64,000 bases of DNA from Candidatus Binatia bacterium (GTDB lineage: Bacteria > Desulfobacterota > Binatia > Bin18). Shown here piece by piece: positions 15,009 to 23,645 of this stretch. The translations under genes and the position numbers were made by a program. The stretch is from positions 186,001-250,000 of the forward strand of contig JAJEFA010000004.1 in the NCBI GenBank assembly GCA_022820725.1, read 5' to 3'. The notes under the pieces were generated by a model. That model ran no database searches. It was not told where the DNA came from and saw nothing but the letters and a program-made list of their open reading frames with translations. The first letter of the stretch is position 1. Each line of letters opens with the position of its first letter.

Positions 15009-16634
15009 ATGAGCAAACAGACTGCAAGAACCTCCGTCAAATCAATGGACCCCATTGTCTCGTTATGCCGACGCCGGGGGTTTATCTTTCAGTCGTCCGA
15101 GTTGTACGGCGGCATTAACGGCTTTTGGGATTACGGCCCGCTCGGTGCCGAGTTGAAGCGCAACCTCAAGGAAGCCTGGTGGCAGGACGTGGTTCGCTGC
15201 CCGGCTCCCGGTCCGGACGGTCGTCCCATTGAGATCGTTCCCGTGGACGCGACCATTATTATGAACCCGAAAGTCTGGGAAGCCTCGGGTCATGTGGGCG
15301 GGTTCTCCGATTTGATGAGCACCTGCCGTCACTGCAAGAAGCTCGTACGGTACGATCACATCGAGGAGATGATCCACGAGAGTGACTGGTATGCCTCGCT
15401 GAAAGAGTTGCATAGCGCGGGGAATGTAACCATTAAAGGCGTAAAGCGTTGGGGAGAAAAGACCGCAAAAAAACTCGCCCCGAACCTGGCCCTTGTTCGT
15501 AAGCCCGTGGAAACGCTTACGCTCCTGGCCGAGGGGCGAGAACAGGACGAATCGCCGCTTGGCATCGGGCTGGACCAATTAGTTGGGCAGCTTGCCGCCG
15601 AGCAGCATGTGTCTGACGAACCGCAGCCGCCGTGCCCATTTTGTGGTGGGGAGATTACTGAGCCGCGGCCTTTTAACCTGATGTTCAAGACCACGACCGG
15701 CGCGGTCGAAGACCCGTCGGCGGTCACCTATCTGCGCCCGGAGACGGCCCAGGGAATTTTTACCCAGTTTTGGAATGTGCTCGATACCAATCGGGTGCGC
15801 GTGCCGTTTGGGATTGCGCAGATCGGCAAGGCGTTCCGCAACGAGGTCACGCCACGTAATTTTACGTTCCGGTCGCGCGAGTTCGAGCAGATGGAAATCG
15901 AGTTCTTCATTCATCCCGAGGAGGCCGCGGAGTGGTATCAGTATTGGCGCGACACCCGTTTTCACTGGTGGCAGTCCATTGGTCTGGCGGGCGAGAACCT
16001 GACGCTGCGCGAGCACGACCAGGACGAACTGGCTCACTATGCCAAAGAAGGAGCGGGCACGAGCGATGTCGAGTACCGTTTCCCGTTTACCGCGCCCGGC
16101 TACGGGGAATTGGAAGGCGTCGCCCATCGGGCGGACTATGACCTGCGCCAGCACGCCACCCATTGCGGCCAGGGGGACAAACTGCGCTATTTTGATGACC
16201 AGCGTAAAGAGCGCTATTTCCCGCACGTGATTGAGCCGAGCGCCGGTGCCGACCGTGGAACCCTGGCCGCGCTGTGCGAAGCTTATACACAAGACGAGAG
16301 CCGACCGAGCAAGGTCTATATGAAGTTCCACCCCCGGCTGGCCCCGATCAAGGCGGCGGTGTTTCCCCTGGTCAACAAAAGCGGTATGCCTGAGGTGGCC
16401 GAGAAGCTCTATCAGGAGTTGCGCCCGAAATACGCCGTGCAGCTCGACGTGAAGCAGAACATCGGCAAACGCTACGCACGCATGGATGAGGCCGGTACGC
16501 CCTACTGCTTTACTATTGACGGCGACACGCTTGAAGACCAGACCGTGACCGTGCGTTACCGTGATACCCTGGAGCAGGAACGCATCGGGATTGATAAGGT
16601 CAGCGCGTTCCTGGACGAAAAAATGGGGAAATAA
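15009..16634 (+). CDS. glyS: glycyl-tRNA synthetase, single-chain homodimeric type
   Basis: 541 residues of the class II GlyRS alpha2 form (also called GlyQS): 'CRRRGFIFQSSELYGGINGFWDYGPLG' near the N-terminus; motif 2 'GKAFRNEVTPRNFTFRSREF'; C-terminal anticodon-binding domain with 'APIKAAVFPLVNKSGMPEVA'. Two cysteine pairs (CRHC and CPFC) in the insertion look like a zinc knuckle. It charges tRNA-Gly with glycine. Most Proteobacteria use the unrelated alpha2beta2 enzyme, so this is a useful lineage marker. Monocistronic. Confidence 0.96.
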   Translation: MSKQTARTSVKSMDPIVSLCRRRGFIFQSSELYGGINGFWDYGPLGAELKRNLKEAWWQDVVRCPAPGPDGRPIEIVPVDATIIMNPKVWEASGHVGGFSDLMSTCRHCKKLVRYDHIEEMIHESDWYASLKELHSAGNVTIKGVKRWGEKTAKKLAPNLALVRKPVETLTLLAEGREQDESPLGIGLDQLVGQLAAEQHVSDEPQPPCPFCGGEITEPRPFNLMFKTTTGAVEDPSAVTYLRPETAQGIFTQFWNVLDTNRVRVPFGIAQIGKAFRNEVTPRNFTFRSREFEQMEIEFFIHPEEAAEWYQYWRDTRFHWWQSIGLAGENLTLREHDQDELAHYAKEGAGTSDVEYRFPFTAPGYGELEGVAHRADYDLRQHATHCGQGDKLRYFDDQRKERYFPHVIEPSAGADRGTLAALCEAYTQDESRPSKVYMKFHPRLAPIKAAVFPLVNKSGMPEVAEKLYQELRPKYAVQLDVKQNIGKRYARMDEAGTPYCFTIDGDTLEDQTVTVRYRDTLEQERIGIDKVSAFLDEKMGK

Positions 16635-16769
16635 GTCGGGACCCGCCAGTCCCTTCCCTGGAGGGAATTATAGACAATAGTGTCCACTTTATTCAGACAG
16701 ACCCCCTTTATCAAAATCGTCCCCCTGGTTCATTCTCCCTTCAGTTGAAGTGATACACCCTTGTACTGT

Positions 16770-17069
16770 TTACGCCACCTCTCGGGAGCGCCAATAAATA
16801 CCCCTTTCCCTTCGCATCAGGCGCGCTCCGATTAGCTCGCGCCGTAGGGTGGCGCAATCTGGATGATATTGCTCGATGATGGCGTTCACCTCCCGTTCTG
16901 GATACTGTTTGTCCTTCTCGAACTGCTGAGCAAGCCAGCGAAGGATAACAGCCCGCTTCTTACGAGTATCCGGAATCTTGGTGAGTCGATCTCCCTTCAG
17001 GAAGGTGGTGAGTACCTTACACTCCCAGGTATCCATCTCTTCTCCCAACGTCTGATGCGAATTTTCCAA
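16770..17069 (-). CDS. DUF2087 domain protein
   Basis: 99 residues. 'KVLTTFLKGDRLTKIPDTRK' followed by 'KRAVILRWLAQQFEKDKQYP', 'EREVNAIIEQYHPDCATLRR' and 'LMRRERGIYWR' is the complete DUF2087 pattern, a winged-helix-like domain often fused to metalloregulators. Here it stands alone. A transcriptional or nucleic-acid role is likely by fold; no target is visible. The two flanking gaps hold no recognisable elements. Confidence 0.82.
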   Translation of the reverse strand: MENSHQTLGEEMDTWECKVLTTFLKGDRLTKIPDTRKKRAVILRWLAQQFEKDKQYPEREVNAIIEQYHPDCATLRRELIGARLMRRERGIYWRSREVA

Positions 17070-17094
17070 GCCCTAATCCTTATCTTTAATACAA

Positions 17095-17733
17095 TCAGGA
17101 TTCAGGCCACTCCCACTCAATAGGAGGGTGGGTATATTGATACAAAAAATTCAAATTTGAAGCATTGATAAAAACAGTTTTCTGTTGTTGAAGAGTTCCA
17201 TAACCCTCATGGATATGACCAAAAACATGTATTTTGGGATGAATTGATAATGTCTTTTGCAGCAGTTCTTCACAACCGACCCGTTCGCCGGATCTGATCG
17301 TGTCCAAAATGCCTTTGGGTGGCCCGTGAGTTATTAAAATGTCGGTATCCAATGGAATTAAATCCCAGTGTTTCTTGATGTCTTCTCCACGTCTTCGGTT
17401 AAAAGCCATGTCCTTAAAACAAGGTTGAACAGGAGAGCCCCAAAATTTGATTGTCCCGATTTGTACACCGGAATCATTCAGGTAATACGCTCCGGTAGAT
17501 CTAATCAGTTCCTCTGCCTGCAATTTCCTTTCATCTTCAAAGGAAAAGTCGTGATTTCCGGCAATCACTATTTTGTATTTATGAGGTAAGTTCTTCAGAA
17601 ACAGGGAAAAGGCTTCTATTTCCCGCAACTCCCCTCGGGAGGACATATCTCCACAAAAAATCAGGAAATCACCAATGGGAATTTGCATTTCTTTGTGTTT
17701 GTCATGTGTGTCTGAAAGAAAAACGAATTTCAT
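17095..17733 (-). CDS. calcineurin-like metallophosphoesterase, AT-rich
   Basis: 212 residues with the full metallophosphoesterase set: 'FLSDTHDKH' (Asp8, His10), 'FCGDMSSRG', 'IAGNHDFSFED', 'LITHGPP', 'VFGHIHEGYG'. Spacing and 'WGSPVQP' resemble the MPPED/UPF0046 group, which hydrolyses phosphodiesters such as cyclic nucleotides. The gene is visibly AT-rich against neighbours of high GC and prefers AT-ending codons (AAA, ATT, TTT), a sign of recent transfer. Stand-alone; 25 bases from the DUF2087 gene. Confidence 0.9.
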   Translation of the reverse strand: MKFVFLSDTHDKHKEMQIPIGDFLIFCGDMSSRGELREIEAFSLFLKNLPHKYKIVIAGNHDFSFEDERKLQAEELIRSTGAYYLNDSGVQIGTIKFWGSPVQPCFKDMAFNRRRGEDIKKHWDLIPLDTDILITHGPPKGILDTIRSGERVGCEELLQKTLSIHPKIHVFGHIHEGYGTLQQQKTVFINASNLNFLYQYTHPPIEWEWPES

Positions 17734-17890
17734 ATTTTTTCATTCTAGGTTAGCGTCTCTGCTCCAACTCTCGCTTCTGGTATTGAATTTTATCCTCCCA
17801 GACTCTACGGAGCATGGCTATGTCAACGGCTCAGGCTAAAACTCCATCAGACCAATGTAATTCTCTCCTCGGAGGGGTGGGTTTCCCCGT

Positions 17891-18691
17891 TTATTCAATA
17901 CGCAACTCCACTTCGCCCAGCCCGTCCATCGTCAACTGCACTTTATCGCCCTGACTCACAAACTTAGTCGCCACCACGCTACCGGTCATGACGACCATGC
18001 CTTGAGACATGGCCTTGCCTTGGGTGGCCAGCGTGCTTGCCAGCCAGGCCAGGGCGTCGAGCGGATGGCCCAGCACATCCCGGCCATAACCTTCTCCAAC
18101 AACCTCGTCGTTGATGCGCATGGTGCCGTGGATGGCTGCCAGGTCGAGCGGTTGCCAGTCTGTCAGCGGCGAACCCAGGACAATGCCGCCGTTCCAGGCG
18201 TTGTCCGCGAGCAGGGTCAATATATTGTCGGCGATTTTGGTGTAGTCCGCGTGGCGGTCGTCAACCAGTTCAAAGGCGGGCATGACCGCCCCGATTGCCT
18301 CGGCCACGCTGTCGCGCGTATAGGGAGCCCGGTCGGCTGGTAAATCATGCGCAATCTGCACGGCAATCTCACACTCGACTCCCAGGCGACCGAAGTCGCT
18401 CAGGCGTACCTGAGCCGGCGTATGATGGACGGTTTTTCCCATGATGGCGGCGGCAATAGGTTCGTCAAAACCGACCATCTTCTGCATCACCGGCGTGGTC
18501 AACGCAATTTTATGCCCGACGATAGGACCGTAGGTCTCTGTCAAGAGTTGCTGAAACGCTGCCTGAATGGCATAGGCGTCTTCAAGGCGGTGCGGCGTAT
18601 ACGGCTCCGGGATGGGGACAAAGGGTCGACCGGCCTGGCGTTCGTTCCATAAAAATCTGGCGGCCTCGTGATACGACTGTGTATCGGCCAT
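17891..18691 (-). CDS. 2-keto-4-pentenoate hydratase-like enzyme (FAH superfamily)
   Basis: 266 residues from the ATG at 18691, with GAGGAGA upstream. 'GHKIALTTPVMQKMVGFDEP', 'LGVECEIAVQIAHDLP', 'MPAFELVDDRHADY' and 'GNPLDALAWLA'-like 'GHPLDALAWLA' match MhpD/DmpE/HpaH hydratases. These add water to 2-hydroxy-dienoates at the end of meta-cleavage pathways; the Glu-x-Glu metal site is present in 'GVECEIA'. It follows the flavin monooxygenase gene by 28 bases, so the pair is probably one operon for ring or side-chain breakdown. Confidence 0.87.
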   Translation of the reverse strand: MADTQSYHEAARFLWNERQAGRPFVPIPEPYTPHRLEDAYAIQAAFQQLLTETYGPIVGHKIALTTPVMQKMVGFDEPIAAAIMGKTVHHTPAQVRLSDFGRLGVECEIAVQIAHDLPADRAPYTRDSVAEAIGAVMPAFELVDDRHADYTKIADNILTLLADNAWNGGIVLGSPLTDWQPLDLAAIHGTMRINDEVVGEGYGRDVLGHPLDALAWLASTLATQGKAMSQGMVVMTGSVVATKFVSQGDKVQLTMDGLGEVELRIE

Positions 18692-18719
18692 TGCGAATGT
18701 CTCCTCGTCTGCGCTCACG

Positions 18720-20054
18720 CTATTGCGTCTGAAAAAAGCGATTCTCCGGCCGGGGCAGGCCGAGGTTTTCCCGCAGAGTCGCGCCCTCGTATTCGCGCCG
18801 AAACAGGCCACGACGCTGGAGTTCGGGTACGACTCGATCCACAAATTCGTCCAGTCCGCCCGGCAGATAGGGGAACATGACGTTAAAGCCGTCCGACCCT
18901 TCGGTCATGAGCCATTCCTCCATGTGGTCGGCGATCATGCCTGGCGTGCCAGTGAGTTCCAAGGTGCTGAAACTGCCGCCCACATACTGGGCCAGTTGTC
19001 TGATGGTCATATTGTCCCTGCGCGCCATATCGACCAGTTTCTGCCGCCCGGATTGAGTGGCGTTGCTTTCCGGTATGTCGGGCAGCGGACTGTCCAGGTC
19101 ATAGCCCGACACGTCGTGGCCCAGCAGGACGCAGAGTGTGGCCATACCGCTGTCCGGGTGGACCAGGCTGTCGAGCTTCGCCTTCTTTGCCCGCGCTTCG
19201 GCCAGCGTGTCGCCAATAACAACAAAGGCACCCGGCAGGATTTTGAGATGATCGCGACAGCGCCCGCAGGCCTCCATGCGGCCTTTGACATCCACGTAGT
19301 AGGACTGGGCGTCCTTCAGATTATTGGGCCCGGAAAACACGACCTCGGCGGTCTCGGCCGCGAGCTGACGGCCGGCCTCTGACGCACCGGCCTGGACGAT
19401 GACCGGCCAGCCTTGAATGGGCCGAGCGATATTCAGCGGGCCGCGTACGGACAGGTGCGGTCCTTTATGATCCAGCACGTGCAGCTTCTCGGGATCGAAA
19501 TACACGCCGGTCTCGATATCGCGGATAAAGGCATCGTCCGCCCAACTGTCCCACAGGCCGGTGACCACATCGTAGAACTCGCGCGCCAGACGATAGCGCG
19601 CGTCATGTTCCATATGGGCCTCGCGTCCGAAATTTAACGCCTCGTCCGGGTTGGCCGAGGTCACCACATTCCAGCCGGCCCGTCCGCCGCTGATATGGTC
19701 GAGCGAGGCAAACTTCCGCGCCACGTGGTAGGGATCGTTATAGGTGGTGGAGGCCGTGGCAATCAGACCCAGGTGCGTGGTGACCGTGGCCAGCGCAGGG
19801 AGGAGGGTGAGCGGATCAAAGGAGGTAACCGTCGCGCTGCGTTTGAGCGCCGCCATCGGCATATTGAGCACGGCCAGATGGTCGGCCATGAAAAAGGCGT
19901 CGAAGCGCCCACGCTCCAGGGTACGCACAAAACGCTGGTAGTGCGCAAAATTGAAGTTGGCATCCGGAAACGCCCCCGGATAGCGCCAGGCCGCGGTATG
20001 AATACTGACCGGTCGCATGAACGCGCCGAGCCGCAATTGTCGTAAATACGCCAT
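18720..20054 (-). CDS. NtaA/SnaA/DszA-type flavin-dependent monooxygenase
   Basis: 444 residues. The LLM-class group that uses FMNH2 from a partner reductase is marked by 'HTAAWRYPGAFPDANFNFAHYQ', 'FDAFFMADHLAVLN', 'DHISGGRAGWNVVTSANPDEA' and 'PVIVQAGASEAGRQLAAETA'. Known relatives oxidise nitrilotriacetate, pristinamycin IIB or dibenzothiophene sulfone. Two-component partners are not encoded adjacent. It is co-oriented with the 2-keto-4-pentenoate hydratase, suggesting oxidation followed by hydration of an unsaturated acid. Substrate unknown. Confidence 0.9.
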   Translation of the reverse strand: MAYLRQLRLGAFMRPVSIHTAAWRYPGAFPDANFNFAHYQRFVRTLERGRFDAFFMADHLAVLNMPMAALKRSATVTSFDPLTLLPALATVTTHLGLIATASTTYNDPYHVARKFASLDHISGGRAGWNVVTSANPDEALNFGREAHMEHDARYRLAREFYDVVTGLWDSWADDAFIRDIETGVYFDPEKLHVLDHKGPHLSVRGPLNIARPIQGWPVIVQAGASEAGRQLAAETAEVVFSGPNNLKDAQSYYVDVKGRMEACGRCRDHLKILPGAFVVIGDTLAEARAKKAKLDSLVHPDSGMATLCVLLGHDVSGYDLDSPLPDIPESNATQSGRQKLVDMARRDNMTIRQLAQYVGGSFSTLELTGTPGMIADHMEEWLMTEGSDGFNVMFPYLPGGLDEFVDRVVPELQRRGLFRREYEGATLRENLGLPRPENRFFQTQ

Positions 20055-20147
20055 AGTTGTCTGTCCGGTCTCCTGTGTGGTTTCGGGTTAGACGATAGCG
20101 TAGCAAATTGCCGGGTTATGGCTATCCCGGAGAGCGTGTTTTCATCG

Positions 20148-20192
20148 GATTCCCTCTCCCCTGGAGGGAGAGGGCTAGGGAGAGGGGGCTGG
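20148..20192. repeat. second copy of the CCCTCTCCC/GGGAGAGGG-type hairpin repeat
   Basis: TTCCCTCTCCCCTGGAGGGA, then GAGGGCTAGGGAGAGGGGGC: an imperfect hairpin related to the one at 14886-14980. It sits between the ABM gene and the start of the monooxygenase gene and has no coding capacity. Confidence 0.65.
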
Positions 20193-20198
20193 CTCTGA

Positions 20199-20480
20199 CT
20201 ATTCGTAGTGTTCGACTTCAGGGAAGGGGTCGTAATAATGATGCAGCAGGGCTTTCCATTCCTGGTATTCTGTCGACCCTCTGAAGCCCTGCGTATGATC
20301 TTCGAGCGTTTTCCAATTCACGAGCAAGAGGTAGCGGGAGGGTTTCTCAACGCAGCGTTTCAACTCGTGTCGGATATAGCCCGGCATGGATGCAATGATT
20401 GTCTGAGCCGTGTTGAATGCCCGCTCGAATGCGGCTTCCTGGCCCGGGATGATGTTGAGAACGGCAACTTCAAGAATCAT
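20199..20480 (-). CDS. antibiotic-biosynthesis-monooxygenase (ABM) domain protein
   Basis: 93 residues of the dimeric alpha/beta barrel ABM fold: 'MILEVAVLNIIPGQEAAFER', 'MPGYIRHELKRCVEKPSRYL', 'LVNWKTLEDHTQGFRGS'. The His/Trp/Asn pattern fits cofactor-free monooxygenases or small-molecule-binding proteins of this fold. It lies downstream of nothing on its own strand and upstream of the monooxygenase gene by 144 bases, so it may belong to the same catabolic unit. Confidence 0.88.
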   Translation of the reverse strand: MILEVAVLNIIPGQEAAFERAFNTAQTIIASMPGYIRHELKRCVEKPSRYLLLVNWKTLEDHTQGFRGSTEYQEWKALLHHYYDPFPEVEHYE

Positions 20481-20697
20481 AAAAGTGACTATTTATGAGA
20501 ACGGTTGCGGATGTAGGTCACCGAAGGTTGTCGAGCTTCGAGTAAAGCAGCGTACCTTCTTGACACCAACTACGCCGAAGATCAAGACAAGCCAGGACTC
20601 CTGACCTCTGACCCAAGGACTGACGACAGTCAGCAGCGCCAGTTGCGTACTGACGACTTCTTCACGCCTGCACTGCTTAGGCATGAATATATCCCTT

Positions 20698-20725
20698 GTA
20701 GGGGCAATTCATGAATTGCCCCTAC
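20698..20725. repeat. perfect 28-bp palindrome (GTAGGGGC...GCCCCTAC)
   Basis: A fully self-complementary 28-base sequence with ends GTAGGGGCAATTC and GAATTGCCCCTAC around a central AT. It covers the TAG stop (20722-20724) of the gene to its right. A relative with the same outer arms but a different centre is at 22288-22314. The 240-base gap 20481-20721 has nothing else recognisable. Confidence 0.85.
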
Positions 20726-21315
20726 GGTTCCCTGTTTCCTACCCGGGTGACACAGGAATCCGAAAAGATAATCGCACCTTCATTGGGGTAACTGTGGGCG
20801 GTTTTGAGCGTCACGCGCTGGCCCGGTTTGTCGAGCATCACCCAGACCAGCGTTTGGGGGGCTGGGCCTCGGGGTGTGGCCGGAAAGGAATAGTCAAGGC
20901 CGGCGCTCGCTGAGTGCGCCGTGTCCGCACCGGCCTGGACAATACGCTGAGCCAGTGCTCGAAAGGCGGGCTGGCCGCTCTGGCTGTCCGTACGCTGGGC
21001 TTCGAAATGATAGTGCAGCGCAGGCGTAAGCTGGAGGTCGATAGGACGAGTCAGGTTCACGATCCAGTCCGAGAATGCCGGTTGTAACGCAGGGGGAATA
21101 TCCGTGCAGGCCAGGATTTCGCAGATGTGCTGAGTATTGTCATACGCGATGTGAATGATGTGGCTGGCCCCGATAATGCTCGCCTGTACCTGGAACCGGG
21201 GTTGTTCCAAGCGTACCGTGGCCAGCGGCCTGAAATGCTGAAAATCCACCCTGTCGGCGAGAATGTGAAGCCGGAGCTCGGCGGCGGACTGGTCCTTGTA
21301 GGTGAGCGTGCTCAT
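20722..21315 (-). CDS. conserved protein of unknown function, DUF2617-like
   Basis: 197 residues from the ATG at 21315; the longer open frame runs into a dispersed repeat and is not coding. The N-terminal half ('LRLHILADRVDFQHFRPLAT', 'FQVQASIIGASHIIHIAYDN', 'HICEILACTD') resembles DUF2617 proteins, whose function is unknown. The C-terminal part 'LVWVMLDKPGQRVTLKTAHS' then 'YPNEGAIIFSDS' is a beta-rich stretch. No signal peptide, no membrane segment. The assignment to the family is tentative. Confidence 0.6.
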   Translation of the reverse strand: MSTLTYKDQSAAELRLHILADRVDFQHFRPLATVRLEQPRFQVQASIIGASHIIHIAYDNTQHICEILACTDIPPALQPAFSDWIVNLTRPIDLQLTPALHYHFEAQRTDSQSGQPAFRALAQRIVQAGADTAHSASAGLDYSFPATPRGPAPQTLVWVMLDKPGQRVTLKTAHSYPNEGAIIFSDSCVTRVGNREP

Positions 21316-21354
21316 ACGGTGGTTAGAGCGTTTCGCGACAGGTTCTAGCCGTGT

Positions 21355-21445
21355 TAGTGCGCTCTCGTCATGCCGGACTTGATCCGGCATCCAGAGGCTG
21401 GGGCGCTGGATTCCTGCTTGCGCAGGAATGACGGGCGGCTACACG
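21355..21445. repeat. dispersed intergenic repeat, copy 2 (inverted)
   Basis: Reverse complement of the element at 2571-2670: GTCATGCCGGACTTGATCCG, later GCTTGCGCAGGAATGACGGG and the shared flank GCGGCTACACGGAATT. Copy number two within 64 kb suggests many in the genome. It fills the space upstream of the DUF2617-like gene. Confidence 0.8.
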
Positions 21446-21487
21446 GAATTATCATTTGTTCTAACATTCGGTAGAGGTCAACTCGCG

Positions 21488-22279
21488 TCAAGGTTGGGAT
21501 AAAGCCAACAGCGGGCGGAGCCCTTCCCATACCCCGAGTAACTGGAACGCCATGACCACTATTGTCCCGGCCAATATGAGCCGAATCCAGCCTTCGCCCT
21601 TACTGACACCCCAGTGCGCGCCAAACCACGCACCGATGCTGGACGTTACCGACAGGAGCAGACCCGCATTCCAATCGACTTTTCCGTTCAGCGCAAAGAC
21701 GGAGCAGGCAATGCCGGTCAAGCCCATGACAATAACGACCTTCACGCCGTTTGCCAGCGCGAGATTCAAGCCGCCCATAGTGCGTAGCGCTACCAGTATG
21801 AAAATACCGACCCCAATGTGCAGTAAGCCACCGTAGAGGCCGAAACCGAAAAAGACGACTTGGAGCAGGCGTCGCCCCCGACCCGTTACGCTGACAGCCA
21901 GCAGCTTGCTATTGAGGACCGGTTCAAACACCACCGGGATGAGCAGAACCATCATCGTAATAGCCAACAAAGTCTGGAAGACCGCATCGTCCAGACGGAC
22001 CGATACCAGCGCGCCACACACCGAGCCCAGCATGGCCGGGATCGTGAGCGCGACGGCTAAGCTGGAGTCGGTCTGCTTCAGCTTTTTATACGCAGCCAGG
22101 GCAGTCAGGCTTTGCAGGACCACGGCCAAACGATTCGTGCCGTTGGCAACTCCCGGCGGCAGGCCGATCAGGATAAGGATAGGCATGGTCAGCATGACTC
22201 CTCCGCCGGAAACCGCATTGAGAAAGCCGGCGGCCAGACCGCTGAGGGCAATGAGGAGCATATCGGTGAGTGACATCAT
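21488..22279 (-). CDS. TauE/SafE-family membrane permease
   Basis: About 263 residues, eight predicted membrane helices. The two-repeat TauE/SafE signature is present: 'GLAAGFLNAVSGGGVMLTMPILILIGLPPGVANGTNRLAV' in pieces, and the second half 'GLYGGLLHIGVGIFILVALR' with 'NGVKVVIVMGLTGIA'. Members export sulfite, sulfoacetate or related organosulfur anions. ATG 22279 or 22276 is the start; no ribosome site is evident, and a repeat hairpin lies directly upstream. No sulfonate-degradation gene is adjacent. Confidence 0.88.
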   Translation of the reverse strand: MMSLTDMLLIALSGLAAGFLNAVSGGGVMLTMPILILIGLPPGVANGTNRLAVVLQSLTALAAYKKLKQTDSSLAVALTIPAMLGSVCGALVSVRLDDAVFQTLLAITMMVLLIPVVFEPVLNSKLLAVSVTGRGRRLLQVVFFGFGLYGGLLHIGVGIFILVALRTMGGLNLALANGVKVVIVMGLTGIACSVFALNGKVDWNAGLLLSVTSSIGAWFGAHWGVSKGEGWIRLILAGTIVVMAFQLLGVWEGLRPLLALSQP

Positions 22280-22287
22280 AATAAAAA

Positions 22288-22315
22288 GGGCAGCCACAGG
22301 GGGCTGCCCCTACCA
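22288..22315. repeat. GTAGGGGC-type palindromic repeat, imperfect
   Basis: GGGCAGCC (22288-22295) pairs with GGCTGCCC (22302-22309) around ACAGGG, and the outer CCCCTAC end matches the perfect palindrome at 20698-20725. It lies immediately upstream of the permease start and could influence its translation. Confidence 0.7.
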
Positions 22316-22451
22316 TATTCGGTGCCTGAATTGTGGAGCGATTGTTGCTTGTCTCAGCCAGAGCGTCAAGCAGAAGACGCCGGACAGATTTCCTTGACCC
22401 CTCCCGTGTCTCTGCCTATGATCCGAGGACGCTGGCTAAAGGAGGGCGGAC

Positions 22452-23630
22452 ATGCCTGCGGGGAACCTCAAAGATGTTGCGGCTGTGTGTGGCGTGGGCC
22501 ATACGGCCTACGGGCGGAAGATGAATCGGAGTCAGATCGATCTTGCCGGTGAAGCCATCCGCAACGCGCTCGATGACGCCGGGCTGGGACGGGACGATTT
22601 GGACGGGCTCGTTGTCAGTTTTGGGACGCCGATCGGGGCGGACGCCGATACCCTGGCCTATGCGTTGGGATTAAAGCTGCGCGCGTATAACCAAACCTGG
22701 GCGCACGGACGGTTTACGGCCAGCAGCATCCAGTGGGCGGCGATGATGGTCAGTGCCGGGCTGGCCAATGTGGTGGCCTGCATGGCGTCGATCAGTTTTT
22801 CCGGTTTCCGTAAACCCATGATGGGCGGGTCTGGAGATGCTGAAGGCGCGCGTGAGGCTGGCGGTGGACACGGCGAAGACCCGGTGTTCGGCATGACCTC
22901 GCCTGGGGCCGGGGCGGCCTTGGTCGCCCGGAAGTATTTTGATCGCTTTGGCGCAACTAGTGAGCAACTGGCCGCGGTGGCGGTGGCGTTTCGGAAACAC
23001 GCTTCCATGAATCCGAACGCCGTCATGCAGACACCGATCAGCGTCGAAGATCACCAGAACTCGCGTTTTGTGTGCGAGCCGCTGCACCTGCTGGACTATT
23101 GTCTGATTAACGATGGGGCGGCCTGCGTCCTGGTCACCACCCAGGAACGCGCGCGGGATATGGCCAAGCGGCCGGTATGTATTAGCGGCATGCAGGGTCT
23201 GCCCGCGGGACGAGAGGAATTTATCTGGACCTATCCCGGCTTTGGGACTTCTCAACAAACCGCCTTTGATTATGTGCCCGGCCCGCAGCCGGTGTATGGG
23301 ATGGCGGACGTCTCGCCCAAGGATCTGGACGCGCTGTTTACCTATGATGCGTTCTCGATTCTGGCCTGGACTGCCCTGGAGCGCTTCGGGTTCTGTGGGC
23401 AGGGTGAAGCCGCGGCATTTACCCAGGATGGGCGCATCGAACTGAGCGGGGAACTGCCTATGAACACCAATGGCGGGCTGATGTCCGAGGGCCATATCAT
23501 GGGCTGGAATCATCAGGTCGAGATCGTGCGCCAATTACGGGGGGAGTGTGGGGAGCGACAGATTCCGAATGCGCAGCTCATCCAATGGGCCAACGCGTAC
23601 GGCGACTCGTTAATCTACCGCGCCGGCTGA
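22452..23630 (+). CDS. thiolase-fold protein, lipid-transfer/aldolase-like
   Basis: 392 residues; AAAGGAGGG five bases before the ATG. Thiolase-fold marks: 'DLAGEAIRNALDDAGLGRDD', 'GFGTSQQTAFDY', and C-terminal 'NTNGGLMSEGHIMGWNH' with the catalytic His. The position that normally holds the nucleophilic Cys reads 'GRFTASSIQWAAMMVSAGLA', without Cys. Together with the adjacent DUF35 gene this resembles Ltp2-type aldolases, which cleave side-chain acyl-CoAs rather than perform thiolysis. First gene of a four-gene plus-strand operon. Confidence 0.85.
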   Translation: MPAGNLKDVAAVCGVGHTAYGRKMNRSQIDLAGEAIRNALDDAGLGRDDLDGLVVSFGTPIGADADTLAYALGLKLRAYNQTWAHGRFTASSIQWAAMMVSAGLANVVACMASISFSGFRKPMMGGSGDAEGAREAGGGHGEDPVFGMTSPGAGAALVARKYFDRFGATSEQLAAVAVAFRKHASMNPNAVMQTPISVEDHQNSRFVCEPLHLLDYCLINDGAACVLVTTQERARDMAKRPVCISGMQGLPAGREEFIWTYPGFGTSQQTAFDYVPGPQPVYGMADVSPKDLDALFTYDAFSILAWTALERFGFCGQGEAAAFTQDGRIELSGELPMNTNGGLMSEGHIMGWNHQVEIVRQLRGECGERQIPNAQLIQWANAYGDSLIYRAG

Positions 23631-23645
23631 AAAAAAGGAGAGGGC

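Noticed and set aside
20493-20684. Short minus-strand frame in the gap left of the palindrome
   Set aside because: No family pattern or ribosome site; it lies in repeat-associated spacer DNA.
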